Shown here: in pieces, positions 51,431 through 64,000 of the stretch | How positions within the stretch are numbered: the stretch's first letter is position 1 | Layout of the letters: every line of letters starts with the position of its first letter | Assembly: GCA_029204225.1 (NCBI GenBank) | Contig: CM055096.1 | Span: 28,223,995-28,287,994 of the forward strand | DNA length: 64,000 nt | Direction: 5' to 3' | Source of the DNA: Diphasiastrum complanatum | Taxonomy: Eukaryota; Streptophyta; Lycopodiopsida; Lycopodiales; Lycopodiaceae | Made by a program: the position numbers and the translations under genes | Notes under the pieces: model-generated | The model's database searches: none | Seen by the model: only the letters and a program-made list of their open reading frames with translations | What the model was told of the DNA's origin: nothing

Positions 51431-53019
51431 GAGTTTTTTGCATTGCCTCGATAACTTACTGCTCATCACGACGATTTCTTGAATCAAAGTCTTGGAGTCT
51501 CTTTCAGGTGGGTTTGAGTTGAGCAATGCGGTTTTCGTTTCTTCTGCGATTCTTTCCGATTGCACGACCTTTTTCTTCCGTTTTTCAGCTTGTGTGGCAA
51601 GTTGTTGCTCTGGATCTTCACCATCATCTTGATTTTCCTGATATTTTAAGATAACGCTCACCTTGACGAAGAAAAAGACGAGAAGGCAATAAAAAGTCTC
51701 CAACCAAAGTGGACTTTGATCTTGGACGATGGAAAGTTATTAGGGGCCCATTGGCCTATACCAGGAGGTGAAAAGAACAAATTGAAAGAGATCCCCAACC
51801 CAAACAAACACTTTCTATCAATTAAGGTGGTGTAGCGAGCCACGAATCCAACCAACGTGCCCCTCTCCACATGGCTGGCCCATTTTCTTTCCTAGGACTT
51901 ACTTTTTCCTATCCTTAGTATTATGGTGGTACCTTTCAGCTAAAATTTTTAGCATTGCCACCATACCTTACCACGATAAGCTATTTCGTGGGAAGCCATT
52001 GCAATGATTCTTTCCAAGGTGATGAGTATCTTTTATGTGAGTTTAGTTGGAAAATGTGTTCTTTCTTTTCTTTTGGAAAATTGCAAAACTTTTTTTTTTA
52101 ATGTTCACTTCAAAGTTGTTGGGGTCTATCAATCACCTTCGTCTCTTTTATTTTGAGCTAGTTTTAGACTTTAGTCTCTAAAAAATAATAGAGTAATTTA
52201 GCGTGAGCAAACCAATAAGGCCTTCCTTGTTGGCCTTTGTTTATTTTAGCAAATTAGTGGGAGTAAACCATCAAGGAGGGTGAGGAAACCAATAGTGTGT
52301 TTTTTGCTTGACTTATTTGATTCTAACAAAGGTAAGGTGAGGAATGATACCAATAAGGTCGTTGTTGTTGTCGGACTTATTTTATTTTTAAAACTTAGCT
52401 TTTGTTTACTTAGTCTCATTAGGGCCTTTTTTTCAAACCTTCACATGTTTTCTTACCTTAATGGAATTGTAACAAAATTTTGCCGAGTATAAAAATTTTC
52501 ATGTTATTTTTAGCATTATGACAAATGTTTGAGGTACTTTTCCACCACTTGTCAACCGTTTGTGTATGTCAAGTGATAAACAATGATGTGCCTTACTAGA
52601 GTTTATTGAATGCCATTTCAACCTTACCAACATAACTAAAATTGGTCATAAGAAAGTTACATTGAAAGCTTTTTGTTTTGGAGACCGCATTATCAACTCC
52701 CCATTGAGATATGAGGGGTTTCCATGTTAGCATCCATGAGGTTGTCCAAGCTCCACACAACTTCAGCGATGACCTTCCAAGCTCCAAGAGAGTGTAGGTC
52801 CAAGCTCCTCAAGCTCTCTATTGAACAAGACAATCCCCAAGCTAGAGCAACGAGAGATGAAAATAATAAGTTCATGGAGGGTAGCACCTCCTCCTTATAT
52901 GGGAAAGGATGAAGTTCATCCAAGGTGGCAAAGAGTGAGTGAGGTGTGATGGAGGAGTGGGACAAGTCATCCTGCCAGTGGGTGGTAAGGTTCCAGGGTG
53001 GAGTGCGACAAGTGACCAA
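51431..53019. other. intergenic, no gene recognised
   Basis: A charged minus-strand frame at 51703-51419 is the only open stretch of note. It has no recognisable domain. Confidence 0.35.
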
Positions 53020-53049
53020 GCCAAGTGCAAAGCTGTATGGGTGAAATGG

Positions 53050-53300
53050 GACAAGTCATGCATACAACTCAAGATAACTCTAATAGTCATGCATGTCATC
53101 ATGTAAGAAGTAGGACAAGTCATGCATGCAACTCAAGATGACTCTATTAGTTCATACACATGGTCAAGCAACATTCACATTTTGAAACTTAGTGGAATTT
53201 GAGGCCCATCATGTTAACTCAAGATGACTCTACTAGTTCATACATATGATCAAACAACATTCACATTTTGACACTTAGTGCAATCCTAGGCCCATATCGG
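53050..53300. repeat. diverged tandem units around AACTCAAGATGACTCTA
   Basis: Three blocks with AACTCAAGATRACTCTA and two with CAACATTCACATTTTGA repeat at about 80-90 bp. Confidence 0.6.
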
Positions 53301-53389
53301 CTCATTTTAACTTTCACATGGTTTTAGTTCCTTAGTTAAGTTGCTCAGTTCTTATCTATGTTGGACATTGTAAGGTGTACGACATGTCA

Positions 53390-54061
53390 TAAGATCAATC
53401 TAGATCAATTCTAGACACAAAATCCTAACAAGAACAATCATTAATTGAAGGTAGATGTACTTTCTGGTTTCCCACGTGTGAAACCCTGTCTGAGTATGGA
53501 CTCCAACCTGAAAATCAAGTACACATTGATAGCACCTCAAAACAATCAAAACAAATGTAGACAAATAGAGAGAATCACTCAAAATTGCTTTCAAAACCAA
53601 GATTGGTGTCTTACATTGATTATGGCCAAATAAGCCTCTATATATACACTTTTGGAGCTCGAGGTACTAATCATGCATCAAATCTCACACGTGTGAGGAT
53701 GCCTTGTCACCATCATGCAATTTGACACTTTTGGGCATTTTTGGTCTATTTTCCTACTATATGGAGATATTCATGGAAATCTTCTAGAAGCAAAAGCTCC
53801 TCTACACATGGGATGTGACACCTATTCAAAATATTTGGCTCATGCAATCATTAGATTGGTGCCATGTGTCATATCTCTAGAAAACTAGTTATTGGCCATT
53901 TTAGCCACTAGAACTTGAACTAAATCATATGTACAACATATATGATTATGGTACATGAAAAGTACACTAGTTTCACACATGGGAACAGGCTCCACACATG
54001 TGTGTCTATCCTATATACAAGATTTTTGGCCTCTACCAAGCTTATTTTTGCATTTTTCACA
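53390..54061 (-). repeat. copia 3' LTR, outer end truncated
   Basis: It matches 58690-59412 but lacks two short internal blocks of about 20-40 bases and the terminal segment. The break lies at 53390. Confidence 0.88.
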
Positions 54062-54070
54062 CTCCTCCTC
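54062..54070 (-). other. copia polypurine tract
   Basis: GAGGAGGAG on the minus strand, directly before the 3' LTR. Confidence 0.8.
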
Positions 54071-54145
54071 AAAAATCTAGCTTGGTAAGTCTAGCATAGA
54101 TCTATCTATAACTCCAAGAGCCAATCTTAATTTTATAAATGGATC

Positions 54146-57100
54146 TTAAGGCAATGCCTTGGTGAGTATATCAGCAATGCAATCTGATGATGAAACATGA
54201 ATAATCTTGATCTCCTTTGGTTGCACTTTCTCCCTCATGAAGTGATGTGCAATCTCGATGTGCTTTGTTCGAGCATGGAAGACTGGATTGTTTGCAAGTT
54301 GTTGGGCTGCTTGATTATCACAATATATGCATAGAATGCCTTTATCCTTGATCACATGTAGCTCCTCTAGAAGGCTTTTAAGCCAAAGGACCTCCTTTGT
54401 TGTTGTTGTCATAGCTTTATATTCGGATTCTATTGATGAAAGAGAGATGGTATCTTGCTTTTTGGAAAGCCAAGATATAACTCCTCCACATAAGAATGTA
54501 GCAAATGCACTTATGGATATTCTATCCATCTTGTCACTTGCAAAACTTGAGTCCGAATATGCTCTCAAACAAATATTAGTCCTTTCATAAACTATGCCAA
54601 AGTCTTTTGTAGCCGTGATGTACCTTAACACCCTTTTTGCTCCTTTCCAATGACATATTAATGGACTTTGCATGTATTGACTCAACTTGCCAACACAAAA
54701 ACTAAGATATGGTCTAGTGATGGTTAAGTATATCAAGGAACCAATAAGCATTCTATAGGTAGTGATGTCCTCAAAGGATGCTTCATCACTTTCCTTAGAA
54801 ACTTTTACACTTGGTTCCATAGGAGTTTCAACTCCTTTACAATCAATCATGCCAAATCTTGCTAAGATTGATCTAGCATACTTAGATTGACATATGAAGG
54901 TAAAATCATTACTTCTAGTGACTTCTATTCCAAGTATAACTTTAAGAATCCTAGATCTACCATCTTAAATTCACTAGACAAGGAAACTTTTACATTCTTG
55001 ATGCCATCTAGCTCATTTCCTGTGAGTATAATGTCATCAACATATAAAACTAAGATAATGAACTTTCCATCATTACATTTGTAGTACAATGATGGTTCAT
55101 AAGAACTTATAACAAATCCAATGGAAATAAGATAGGAATGCAACCTAGAGTACCATGCTCTTGGTGCTTGCTTGAGTCCATAAAGACTCTTCTTCAAGAG
55201 ACACACCTTGTCTTCTTCTCCATCTTTGATGAAGCCCTCGGGTTGGCACATGTAGATTTCCTCTTCCAAGAATCCATTCAAGAAAGCATTTGTCAGATCA
55301 ATTTGGAAGAGCTCCCATTTGAAAGAAGTTGCAAGACATATGATTAATCTAATGGTCACAAGCTTTGCAACAAGTGCAAAGGTTTCATCATAATCTATGC
55401 CTTTGACTTGCAAAAAACCTTTTGCTACAAGTCTAGCTTTGTACTTATGAATGGAACCATCTTGATTATATTTCGATCTATATATCCATTTACAAGTAAG
55501 AGGCTTCTTTCCATAAGGTAAATCAACATTCCAAGTTTGATTTTCCATTAATGCATCAAACTCTACTTGCATAGCTTTCCTCCAATATTGAGACTTATTT
55601 GCTTCCTCAAAACTAGTTGGTTCTTCAAGCATAGTAGTCAAGAAAGTATAAGAGTTGAGTAGTTGAGAATCTTCCCTTTTCTCCCCTTTGTCACTATAAG
55701 TGAGCCTTGATGGCTCAATCCTTGTCCTTGTTGATCTTCTTGGCACCCTTGGACTTGGAATAGATTCCACTTGGTCTTCATCTTCATGAAGCTCCTCCTC
55801 GGCCATAGCATGATCTTTGACAAGTTGAGTGTTGTTGGAAGTCACCTTTCCTTTGTCTTGGAGAGATTCATCAAAAAGTACATCTCTACTAGCAACAACC
55901 TTTTTTGTAATAGGATCATATATCCTATAAGCTTTCTTACTTTCACTATAACCAACAAAGATGCCTTTGAAAGAAGTGGCATCTTCCTTTTTCCTTGTTT
56001 CTAAAGGAATATGTACATAACAAGTACATCCAAAAACTTTCAAATCACTAAGATTTGGCTTTTTGCCAAAAAATACTTCATAAGGTGTAAGTCCTTTAAT
56101 GGCACTATTAGTCATTCTATTACAAAGAAAGTTTGCACATAAAATAGCTTCTCCCCAAAATGAAATAGAAAGAGATGCATCTAATCTCATAGCTTTAGCA
56201 CACTCACATAGTGTCCTATTCTTTCTCTCAGCTACTCCATTTTGTTGTGGAGTATATGTACAAGTAAACTCTCTCTTTATGCCATTAGTTTCACAAAACT
56301 CTTTCATCCTATTGGAGATGTACTCCCCTCCATTATCACTTCTTAATACTTTCAAGCTAGTATTAAGTTGCTTTTTCACAAGAGTTTTGAAATTTACAAA
56401 GGGCTCAAAAACTTCACTTTTCTTAGACAAGAGATAAACCCAAGAGTATCCTGATTTATCATCAATAAAAGTGACATACATAAGAGCTCCACCATTTGAT
56501 TCATGCGAAAATGAATGGACATCCGAGTGTATAAGTCAAGAGGAGAGTTAGATCTTATCAAAGATCTCTTGAAAGGAAGCTTATGAGATTTGGAGAGTCC
56601 ACAAGCTTCACAAAGCTTGCCACACTTGGATATGGTTTTGGGAAGTCCTCTTGCTAGCTCCTTTGTCACCATGGTCTCCATAGCTTTGTAGTTATTATGG
56701 CCTAACCTTTTGTGCCATAATTCCACTTGAGTGAGCTCCTCCCTTGCCATGTTCACACTTCCAACCATCACATTAGCATCCAATTTGAATAACCTCCCTT
56801 TCTTGAAACCACTAGCAATACATTTTTCATCTTTCAAGATAGAACATGCTCCATGCTTGAAATGTACATCTAATCCACTATCCATAAGTTGTCCTACACT
56901 CAACAAGTTCTTTGTAATTGAAGGTACATAAAGAACATTGTCTAGATCTACTTTTTTAGATGATCCTAGACATAAAGGAATGGATCCAACACCTACAATC
57001 TCACATTCTTGATCACTTGCAGTGAAAATAAATCTCTTAGAACTATTGTAAGAAAGTAGATTAGAAAAGGAGTCTTATTGGTGAGTCATGTGAGAGCTTG

Positions 57101-57290
57101 CCCCACTATCAATCCACCAAGTGTCTTGATTAGATGTTTGTGGTGAGGATACCATCAAAGATAGATTGCCTTCTTCCTCCTCCTCAAGCACAAGATTGCC
57201 TTGATTGTCCTTCTCTTGGGCATTCTTCTTCTTGTAGCACTCGGATGCAAAATGTCCCTTTTTTCCGCAAAAGAAACACTTTAGCTTCTT
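54146..57290 (-). pseudogene. copia pol: protease, integrase, RT, RNase H
   Basis: After the gag knuckle KCFFCGKKGHFASEC, protease shows WWIDSGASSHMTHQ ended by a TAA at 57077-57075. The integrase finger has LWHKRLGH and CEACGLSKSHKLPF. After a frameshift near 56500, a long 518-residue frame gives FIDDKSGYSWVYLL, VLRSDNGGEY and QQNGVAERKNRT (the D-D-E core). RT then runs WRKAMQVEFDALMENQTW, CKWIYRSKYNQDG, FQIDLTNAFLNG, GLKQAPRAWYSRL and an intact LYVDDIILTG. A one-base loss near 54925 shifts the frame before MIDCKGVETPMEPS. RNase H keeps RAYSDSSFASD, SWLSKKQDTISLSS, YCDNQAAQQLA and KHIEIAHHF. Only about four lesions separate it from a working polyprotein. Confidence 0.9.
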
Positions 57291-58063
57291 CTTGTCCTTC
57301 TTGCTCTTGCCTTTGGAACTTGATGCTCCATCTTCTCCATCTCCATGTCTTGAGTCTTCTTGGATGGAAACTTCTTCTTCTTGCCTTTCAAAGAAAAGTT
57401 AGCCTTTTCATCACCATCATTCAAAGATAAGGAACTCATCCTACTTTTGATATGAAGCATTCTACTCTCCTCACTAACAAGCACACTTTGAAGTTTTTCA
57501 ATACTAGGAAGTGAATCTTGAATAGCAAAGGTTTGAACAAGATTGGAATAATCATCTCCTAATCCATTCAAAATGATTTGAACTAATTCATCATCTTTGA
57601 TTTTATCATCTATAGAAGACAACTCCTTATTCAAAGATTTGATCCTAAAGACAAGATTTTGGGCACTTTCACTACTTCCTTTCACACTTTGAAGGATTTG
57701 ATTCCTAAGCATGAGTATCCTTGAAGTGTTCTTCGATCCATAAATGGCTTTTAATGAATCCCATGCCTCTTTGGATGTGGTACAAGATGAGATTTCTTTC
57801 AAAAGTTCATTACTTACATTCATTTCTATGCAGTGTAATGCAACTCTACATCTCTTTTTGTACTTAGCCAATTCAACTCCTCCTTGAGGTTCTACTTCCA
57901 CCTCAAGTACTATGTCATAAATATCATGAAGTACAAGCAAAGATTTCATTCGAACTATCCAAGTAACATAATTAGTGGATGTAAGTCTTTCACTAGAATG
58001 TGAAAAAGCACTAGAAACTCTTATGGTTTCTCTAAGAGATCTGAACCTAAAGTCTTCTAGCAA
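57281..58063 (-). pseudogene. copia gag
   Basis: The 260-residue frame contains LTSTNYVTWIVRMKSLL (about residues 27-45), YKKRCRVALHCIEMNVS, SCTTSKEAWDSLKAIYGS, LRNQILQSVK and DELVQIILNGLGDDYSNLV. This is the order of plant copia gag (retrotran-gag/UBN2). A frameshift near 57320 separates it from its CX2CX4HX4C zinc knuckle, which is intact in the neighbouring frame. Gag packages the element RNA. Confidence 0.85.
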
Positions 58064-58580
58064 TTTAGAAAGCTTATAGACTCAATCCTATCACTCATGA
58101 GCCAATCTAGAATGATGGAAATTTAGATTCTAGTCTCAAACTTGCAAAATCACTCCTTAATCTATGATTTTTAGCAATCTCTCTCTTCAACCTCAACATA
58201 CACTCAAAAAATCAGAGAAGATCAATTAGTGCACCTAATTCAAGCTTCAATTTTAGTTTTTTGACTGATCTAATCCAAGAACTAATCAAGGGATTAGATT
58301 TACTATAGAAAATGCTTGATTTTGCACCGAAATCACTCAAATTGGGTATGTGAGTCAAATTATACAAATTTTTGAAATTTCTCAGTCAAAACCGGAGCTG
58401 TATGGCCTCACATGTGTAAAAAGGATTCCTACAGCCCACAACAAGATCTGGACCAAAATTTTTTGAGGATAGCTATCAAATCCAACTCGCTACACAAAAT
58501 TTGACTAGTTTCCAAAAAATTGCTAATTTTGGCTTTGATCTGGATTAACCCTATCAATTTCAATAAAACCTCTTGTACTA

Positions 58581-58593
58581 GGCTCTGATACCA
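58581..58593 (-). other. copia primer-binding site
   Basis: The minus strand reads TGGTATCAGAGCC, a perfect initiator-Met site touching the LTR. Confidence 0.9.
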
Positions 58594-59412
58594 TGTGAAA
58601 AAGGTACAAAAAGGACCAAGAGTGGATTGTAATCTGATCCTCAAGAGGGATTGGTTGTTAGATTACTTTTTTAATCAATCTACTTGAGATTAAGATCAAT
58701 CTAGATCAATTCTAGACACAAACTAACAAGAACAATCATTAATTGAAGGTAGGTATACTTTCTGGTTTCCCACATGTGAAACCCTGTCTGAGTACGGACT
58801 CCAACCTGAAAATCAAGTACACATTGATAGCACCTCAACACAATCAAAACAAATGTAGACAAATAGAGAGAATCACTCAAAATTGCTTCCAAAACCAAGA
58901 TTGGTGTCTTACATTGATTATGGCCAAATAAGCCTCTATATAAACACTTTTGGAGCTCGAGGTACTGATCATGCATCAGATCTCACACGTGTGAGGATGC
59001 CTTGTCACCATCATGCAATTTGACACGTGGATGAAAACTTTCCATTTTGGGCATTTTTGGTCTATTTTCCTACTATATGGAGATCTTCATGGAAATCTTC
59101 TAGAAGCAAAAACTCGCCTACTTCAGATATTTCCACATGTGTGAGCTGTCTTCTACACATGGGATGTGACACCTATTCAAAATATTTGGCTCATGCAATC
59201 ATTAGATTGGTGCCATGTGTCATATCTCTAGAAAACTAGTTATTGGCCATTTTAGCCACTAGAACTTGAATTAAATCATATGTACAACATATATGATTAT
59301 GGTACATGAAAAGTACACTAGTTTCACACGTGGGAACAGGCTCCACACATGTGTGTCTATCCTATATACAATATTTTTGGCCTCTACCAAGTTTATCTTT
59401 GCATTTTTCACA
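58594..59412 (-). repeat. copia 5' LTR
   Basis: 819 bp with TG...CA ends. It is the complete LTR of the pair. Confidence 0.9.
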
Positions 59413-60545
<1,133 letters not shown>

Positions 60546-60559
60546 TATTAAAGATCTCG

Positions 60560-60925
60560 AGATATTTTATGGACCCTATATCAAGATTGGTTGGAACAAA
60601 CAAATGAGACACTATTGATGTAAAATTGAGAGCCAATTAATCCCAAACATAAAGATAATGACCCAACAATGCACATCGTTTCTAAATATCATCAAGAAAA
60701 GCGATTACCCAGGTCATGAAGTTGACAAGAATAAAATTTCCAAGATAAATATTTAATGGACCCCATATCAAGATTGGTTGGAACAAAAAAGTGAGACACT
60801 ATTGATGTGAAATTGAGAGCCAATTAATCCCAAACATAGAGATAACGACCCAACAATGCACATCGTTTCTTAATATCATCCAGAAAAGCGCTACCCAGGT
60901 CATGAAGGTGACAAGAATAGACTTT
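60560..60925. repeat. tandem duplication, period 187 bp
   Basis: GGACCC(T/C)ATATCAAGATTGG at 60571 and 60758 and following sequence through AGGTCATGAAG.TGACAAGAATA match closely. Confidence 0.85.
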
Positions 60926-61292
60926 TCAAAACAATATTTCCTAAACCCAAAACACTTTCTAAATACCAAATTAAGGTCCAAAAGAAATATATGGCCAAAC
61001 AAGAGTTAATCACTCTTTCGCTAGCTCTAAGCTTGCTTAGATTAATAATAAACAATGAAGTTGGGTATTTATAGCCTTCCAAGAGAGAGAAACATCCCGA
61101 CAAACTTTAGATCCAAGCCCGCTGGGCCCACTTGGCAATTCAATGGGGACCGCCAAGCCCACCAATGAAGCTTGGCGGGCAACCTATTTGGTCGGCTTAG
61201 GCTGTCGAACGTCAATCCAAATGTTATTAATGTTCCAGGGGACCAAAAATAACTCTTAAAATTTTCAAATTTCACTTTACGTAATTACAATT

Positions 61293-62535
61293 TTGAAAAC
61301 CCTGCAAAGCATGGCACGGGAAGGGGAGGAGAAGGCACTCATCACCCAAGGCAAAGGCAAAGGCAAGGGGAAGGCACATTCAAAGAAGAAGGACAAGCTC
61401 AATGAGGAGAGTGATGATGCATCACAATCTTCATCAACAAGTGGCAAGAAGGACAAATCCAAGATAAAGTGTTTCTATTGTGGTAAGAAGGGGCATTTTG
61501 CTTTATAATGTTTCAAGAAGAAAAAGGCTTTTGGCAAGCAAGCTAATCACACTAATGAGGGAGAGGTGAGTGAAAAGGAAAAATCACTTATGATGTCAAT
61601 TTATTCTTCTTCTAGCTTTAAAGGTGAAAGTCCTTGGTGGATAGATAGTGGTGCTAGTTCTCACATGACTAGTCAAATAGGATCTTTTTCACATATTGCA
61701 TCCTATGATGGCACTAGAAAGTACATTTAAACTGCAAATGATAATGAGTGTAACATTAAAGGAATTGGAAGTGTGCCAATTGATCTAGGATCCACCAAGA
61801 TCTTAAAGCTAGATGTTGTTTTTTTTTGTGCCTGACATCACCAAAAATCTTCTATGTCAAATGCTTAATGATGGTCTTCAAGTTGATTTTGGTGTGGATG
61901 CTTGCTTGATCAAGGAGGATGAAAACTTGGTAGCAAGAGGGACAAGGCTTGGAAGACTCTTTAAGTTGGATACTAATGATGGAGCTAACCCTTGTGGTTT
62001 GATGGCCGAGTTTGTGATGTCCAAGGAGGAGCTTTGGCACAAAAGGTTGGGCCATCCCAAGTTCAGATCCATGCAATCCATGATTGAGGAAAAGAAGGCA
62101 ATTGGCTTCACATGTGCTTTGGCAAAATCACACATATTTCCATTCCCAAGGTCCACTACTTCATCCACTCATCCTTTTCATCTTGTGCACTCGGATGTTC
62201 ATTTTTCATCATCTAGGAGCAATGGTAGTCTACTATGCTTGTCTCCTTCATTTCGGATGACTACTAGATTCACTTGGATTTACCTCTTATCTTCAAAAGT
62301 TGTGGTGTTTGACACTTTCTTGAAGTTCAAAGCTCTTGTAAAGAATCAATTTGATGTCAAGATCAAGGCATTGAGGTCAGATGGAGGTGGGGAGTACATC
62401 TCCACAAAGTTTCAAGAGCATTGTGAGCAACTTGGCATCAAGAAGGAGATCACATGTGCCTACTCACCTCAACAAAATGGAGTGGCCAAGAGCAAAAATC
62501 GAACTCTTTGTGAATGTGCAAAAGCTATGAAATTG
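61293..62535 (+). mobile_element. Ty1/copia fragment: gag end, protease, integrase
   Basis: It starts inside gag and ends abruptly inside integrase at about 62535, where another LTR begins. Orientation is opposite to the 53-59 kb copia. Confidence 0.82.
61293..62535 (+). pseudogene. copia gag-pol fragment
   Basis: A Lys/Gly-rich gag tail leads to the knuckle KCFYCGKKGHFAL, where a TAA (61506-61508) falls just before the final CFKKKK. Protease reads WWIDSGASSHMTSQ, with a TAA near 61728. After a frameshift near 61820 come LWHKRLGHPKF, TCALAKSH (a finger missing its first cysteine pair), LVHSDVHF, FTWIYLLSSK, ALRSDGGGEYIS and YSPQQNGVAKSKNRT. The usual AERKNR reads AKSKNR. The frame is cut after CAKAMKL. 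RT and RNase H are absent. It resembles the integrase of the 53-59 kb element but is clearly diverged. Confidence 0.85.
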
Positions 62536-62536
62536 G

Positions 62537-64000
62537 TGTTATGTCCATGACCAGTAAGTAGGATTCAGTATACTCCTAGTCTTGAATATACGGTACTCCA
62601 GTAAATCAAGCTGTTAGTTATGCCATGTCATACTGGATGTGACCCAAAAGTAGCTAATATCCTTGTGAGACCCAGAACACACTAAATGGAGTTTAGACAA
62701 GGTATGAGACAGTGTATGCATGTGTAGAGTTATCAATAGCAATTCTATGAATAGGTGGTCCATGCATAGGACTCTATTCTAGGTGAATCTACGTATAGGG
62801 AACTTAGGGCTATGCATGGCTATGTGCCCAGGTTGTTTTTGGCTCTATATATTGAGGCCAACCTCGTCCTACTCCTCATTGTGATCATGGATTCATTGCC
62901 AAGGTTTCACTCTACATTCATGCTTCTTGTTCCTTGGCTTGGGGGTGAAGCTTCTAGAGTTGATTGGTTGCTTCTACTTGGTTGGGTGGTTGCTCCATAG
63001 TGTGTTTTCCATTGTGTGTTATCTTGTAAGCAGGATCTTAGGGAGCTTCCCTTATAGTGGTATCAGAGCAAGGCTTACGAAGATTGGAGAACATGGAGAA
63101 GGGCTACCTTTCGTCGAAATTTTGGATTGGATCCATGGGAATTATCTTCCAAGGTGGATAGCAAGGGTACCAGTGGGTGTACTATCCCAGTTTCAATATG
63201 CATGTTGCTAAGATCCATTACTCTTGGGATTCTTTGTGGTTTTATGGAGAATTGTCCTTGAAGGCCGATTTGTGATGCTTTTTTGGAGCTTTTTCATGTG
63301 TGGATCAAATATTTGGTAGATCTGAATTTTCCAGCAAGTGTACTTTCGTTTTAGGGCTCATTAATGATGAAATTAATGATGCATGCCGGTTCTCTCCAAT
63401 GATTTATGATTCTAGGCTATGTTTTGGTCAAAATTGCTTGGTTTTTCATGCTTTTTGGCACAAAATAGATAGTAAGAACCAAAATCTAGCAAGATCAGAT
63501 CAATTAGATGGTTGAAATTCTGTAAATTGGTTTGCATGTGTTAGAGAAAGAGTTGTATGTCATGAATTTCCACTTTATGGTGATGAAAAAACCAGAAAAT
63601 AGCCAAAAATCATCATTTTTGCTTGTTTTTTCATAAAGTTGGATAGTTGGTGGCTGTAAATCACCATGTAGAGCTTGTATAATGGTGGACCAAATTCTTT
63701 TGAAGCTTTTCCTGAAGTTAGAACCAAGAATTCTAGCAAGTGGACTTGTAGGAAGTGAAAAAAGTTCAAAAAATGACCATTTTTGGTGATTTTTGGGGGA
63801 TGGATATCTCCAAATCCATAAGGAGATCATTCTAGAATTAATTACAACATGATTAGCATTCCTTTTTACCTTCCCAGCAAGCTATCAGACCTATGAATTG
63901 ATGGCCGGTGGCTTATGCACCATCTCCATCAAGTTTGAAGCTATTTTGACTTCTACAAATCAAGAAATCTTCGTTCTCAGCCTACACCGTATCTTAGGAT
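62537..64000 (+). mobile_element. LTR retroelement, 5' LTR and coding-free interior, extends beyond right edge
   Basis: The copia frame breaks at 62536 and new sequence begins TGTTATGTCC. About 520 bases later a perfect initiator-Met primer site occurs (63058-63069). The putative LTR contains a TATA-like CTATATATTG near 62851. The 0.93 kb after the primer site shows no gag; it has A/T-rich text with repeated CTAGCAAG, TTTTTGGTGA-like words. This may be a long leader or a non-autonomous element. The LTR's right end lacks an obvious CA. Confidence 0.6.
63058..63069 (+). other. primer-binding site
   Basis: TGGTATCAGAGC, perfect match to the usual plant initiator-Met site. Confidence 0.85.

Larger units (their letters stand above)
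53390..59412 (-). mobile_element. Ty1/copia element, nearly full length, minus strand
   Basis: The 5' LTR is on the right (58594-59412, TGTGAAAAAGG to TTTTTCACA) and the 3' LTR on the left (53390-54061). The left LTR lacks the outer 96 bases or so that the right LTR has at 58594-58689. The primer site (58593-58581) abuts the 5' LTR exactly, and a GAGGAGGAG tract abuts the 3' LTR at 54062-54070. Gag and all pol domains are present in copia order, broken by a few single-base lesions. No target duplication can be tested because one outer end is missing. Confidence 0.92.

Noticed and set aside
51419-51870. Charged minus-strand frames (51703-51419 and 51870-51658)
   Set aside because: No recognisable domain, and no splice or start evidence linking them to the GC-rich segment nearby. 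Possible but unsupported.

Overview
This window looks like nuclear DNA from a land plant with a large, retroelement-rich genome. The evidence is spliced genes with GT-AG introns, a plant-type SEC14-like (SFH) protein gene, a plant-type kelch-repeat gene, Ty1/copia and Ty3/gypsy elements primed by initiator-tRNA-Met, a LINE, and a Penelope-like element whose GIY-YIG nuclease lies before the reverse transcriptase. A fern, lycophyte or gymnosperm fits best, but I cannot fix the species from sequence alone.

Layout, left to right. 1-2230: minus-strand LINE (ORF1 then endonuclease ORF2), running off the left edge. 2407-7450: two head-to-tail Penelope-like copies, the first 5'-truncated, which is the pseudo-LTR arrangement. 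8523-10258: the last four exons of a plus-strand SFH-type phosphatidylinositol-transfer-protein gene; its SEC14 half is not in the window. 10983-11209: GC-rich insertion candidate. 12924-14450: coding-free LTR-type element. 14807-19521: decayed copia element, an inverted pair of about 390-bp LTR-like repeats, and a 628-bp TRIM-like element with two 271-bp terminal repeats. 20180-23234: AT-rich DNA without recognisable genes. 23240-29446: complete chromodomain gypsy insertion with a GTTAG target duplication, lacking gag and with the reverse-transcriptase active site deleted. 29452-30262: 3' remnant of a minus-strand copia element. 30263-37660: non-coding repeats, including a 615-bp direct repeat around an array of about 110-120-bp units. 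39974-45481: complete nine-exon minus-strand kelch gene encoding 972 residues. 45482-53389: intergenic DNA with several local tandem duplications and a GC-rich, promoter-like stretch near 50.65-51.43 kb. 53390-59412: long minus-strand copia element with an LTR at each end. 61293-62535: broken plus-strand copia, cut by another LTR element that runs off the right edge.

Two host genes are convincing: the SFH gene (partial) and the kelch gene (complete, with every exon junction in phase). They are unrelated in function and point in opposite directions. Every other protein-coding signal is transposon-derived and carries stops or frameshifts. The most notable items are the N-terminal GIY-YIG Penelope-like tandem with a structured module conserved in both copies, the kelch gene's likely GC-AG intron and duplicated in-phase splice donor, and the compact TRIM-like element.
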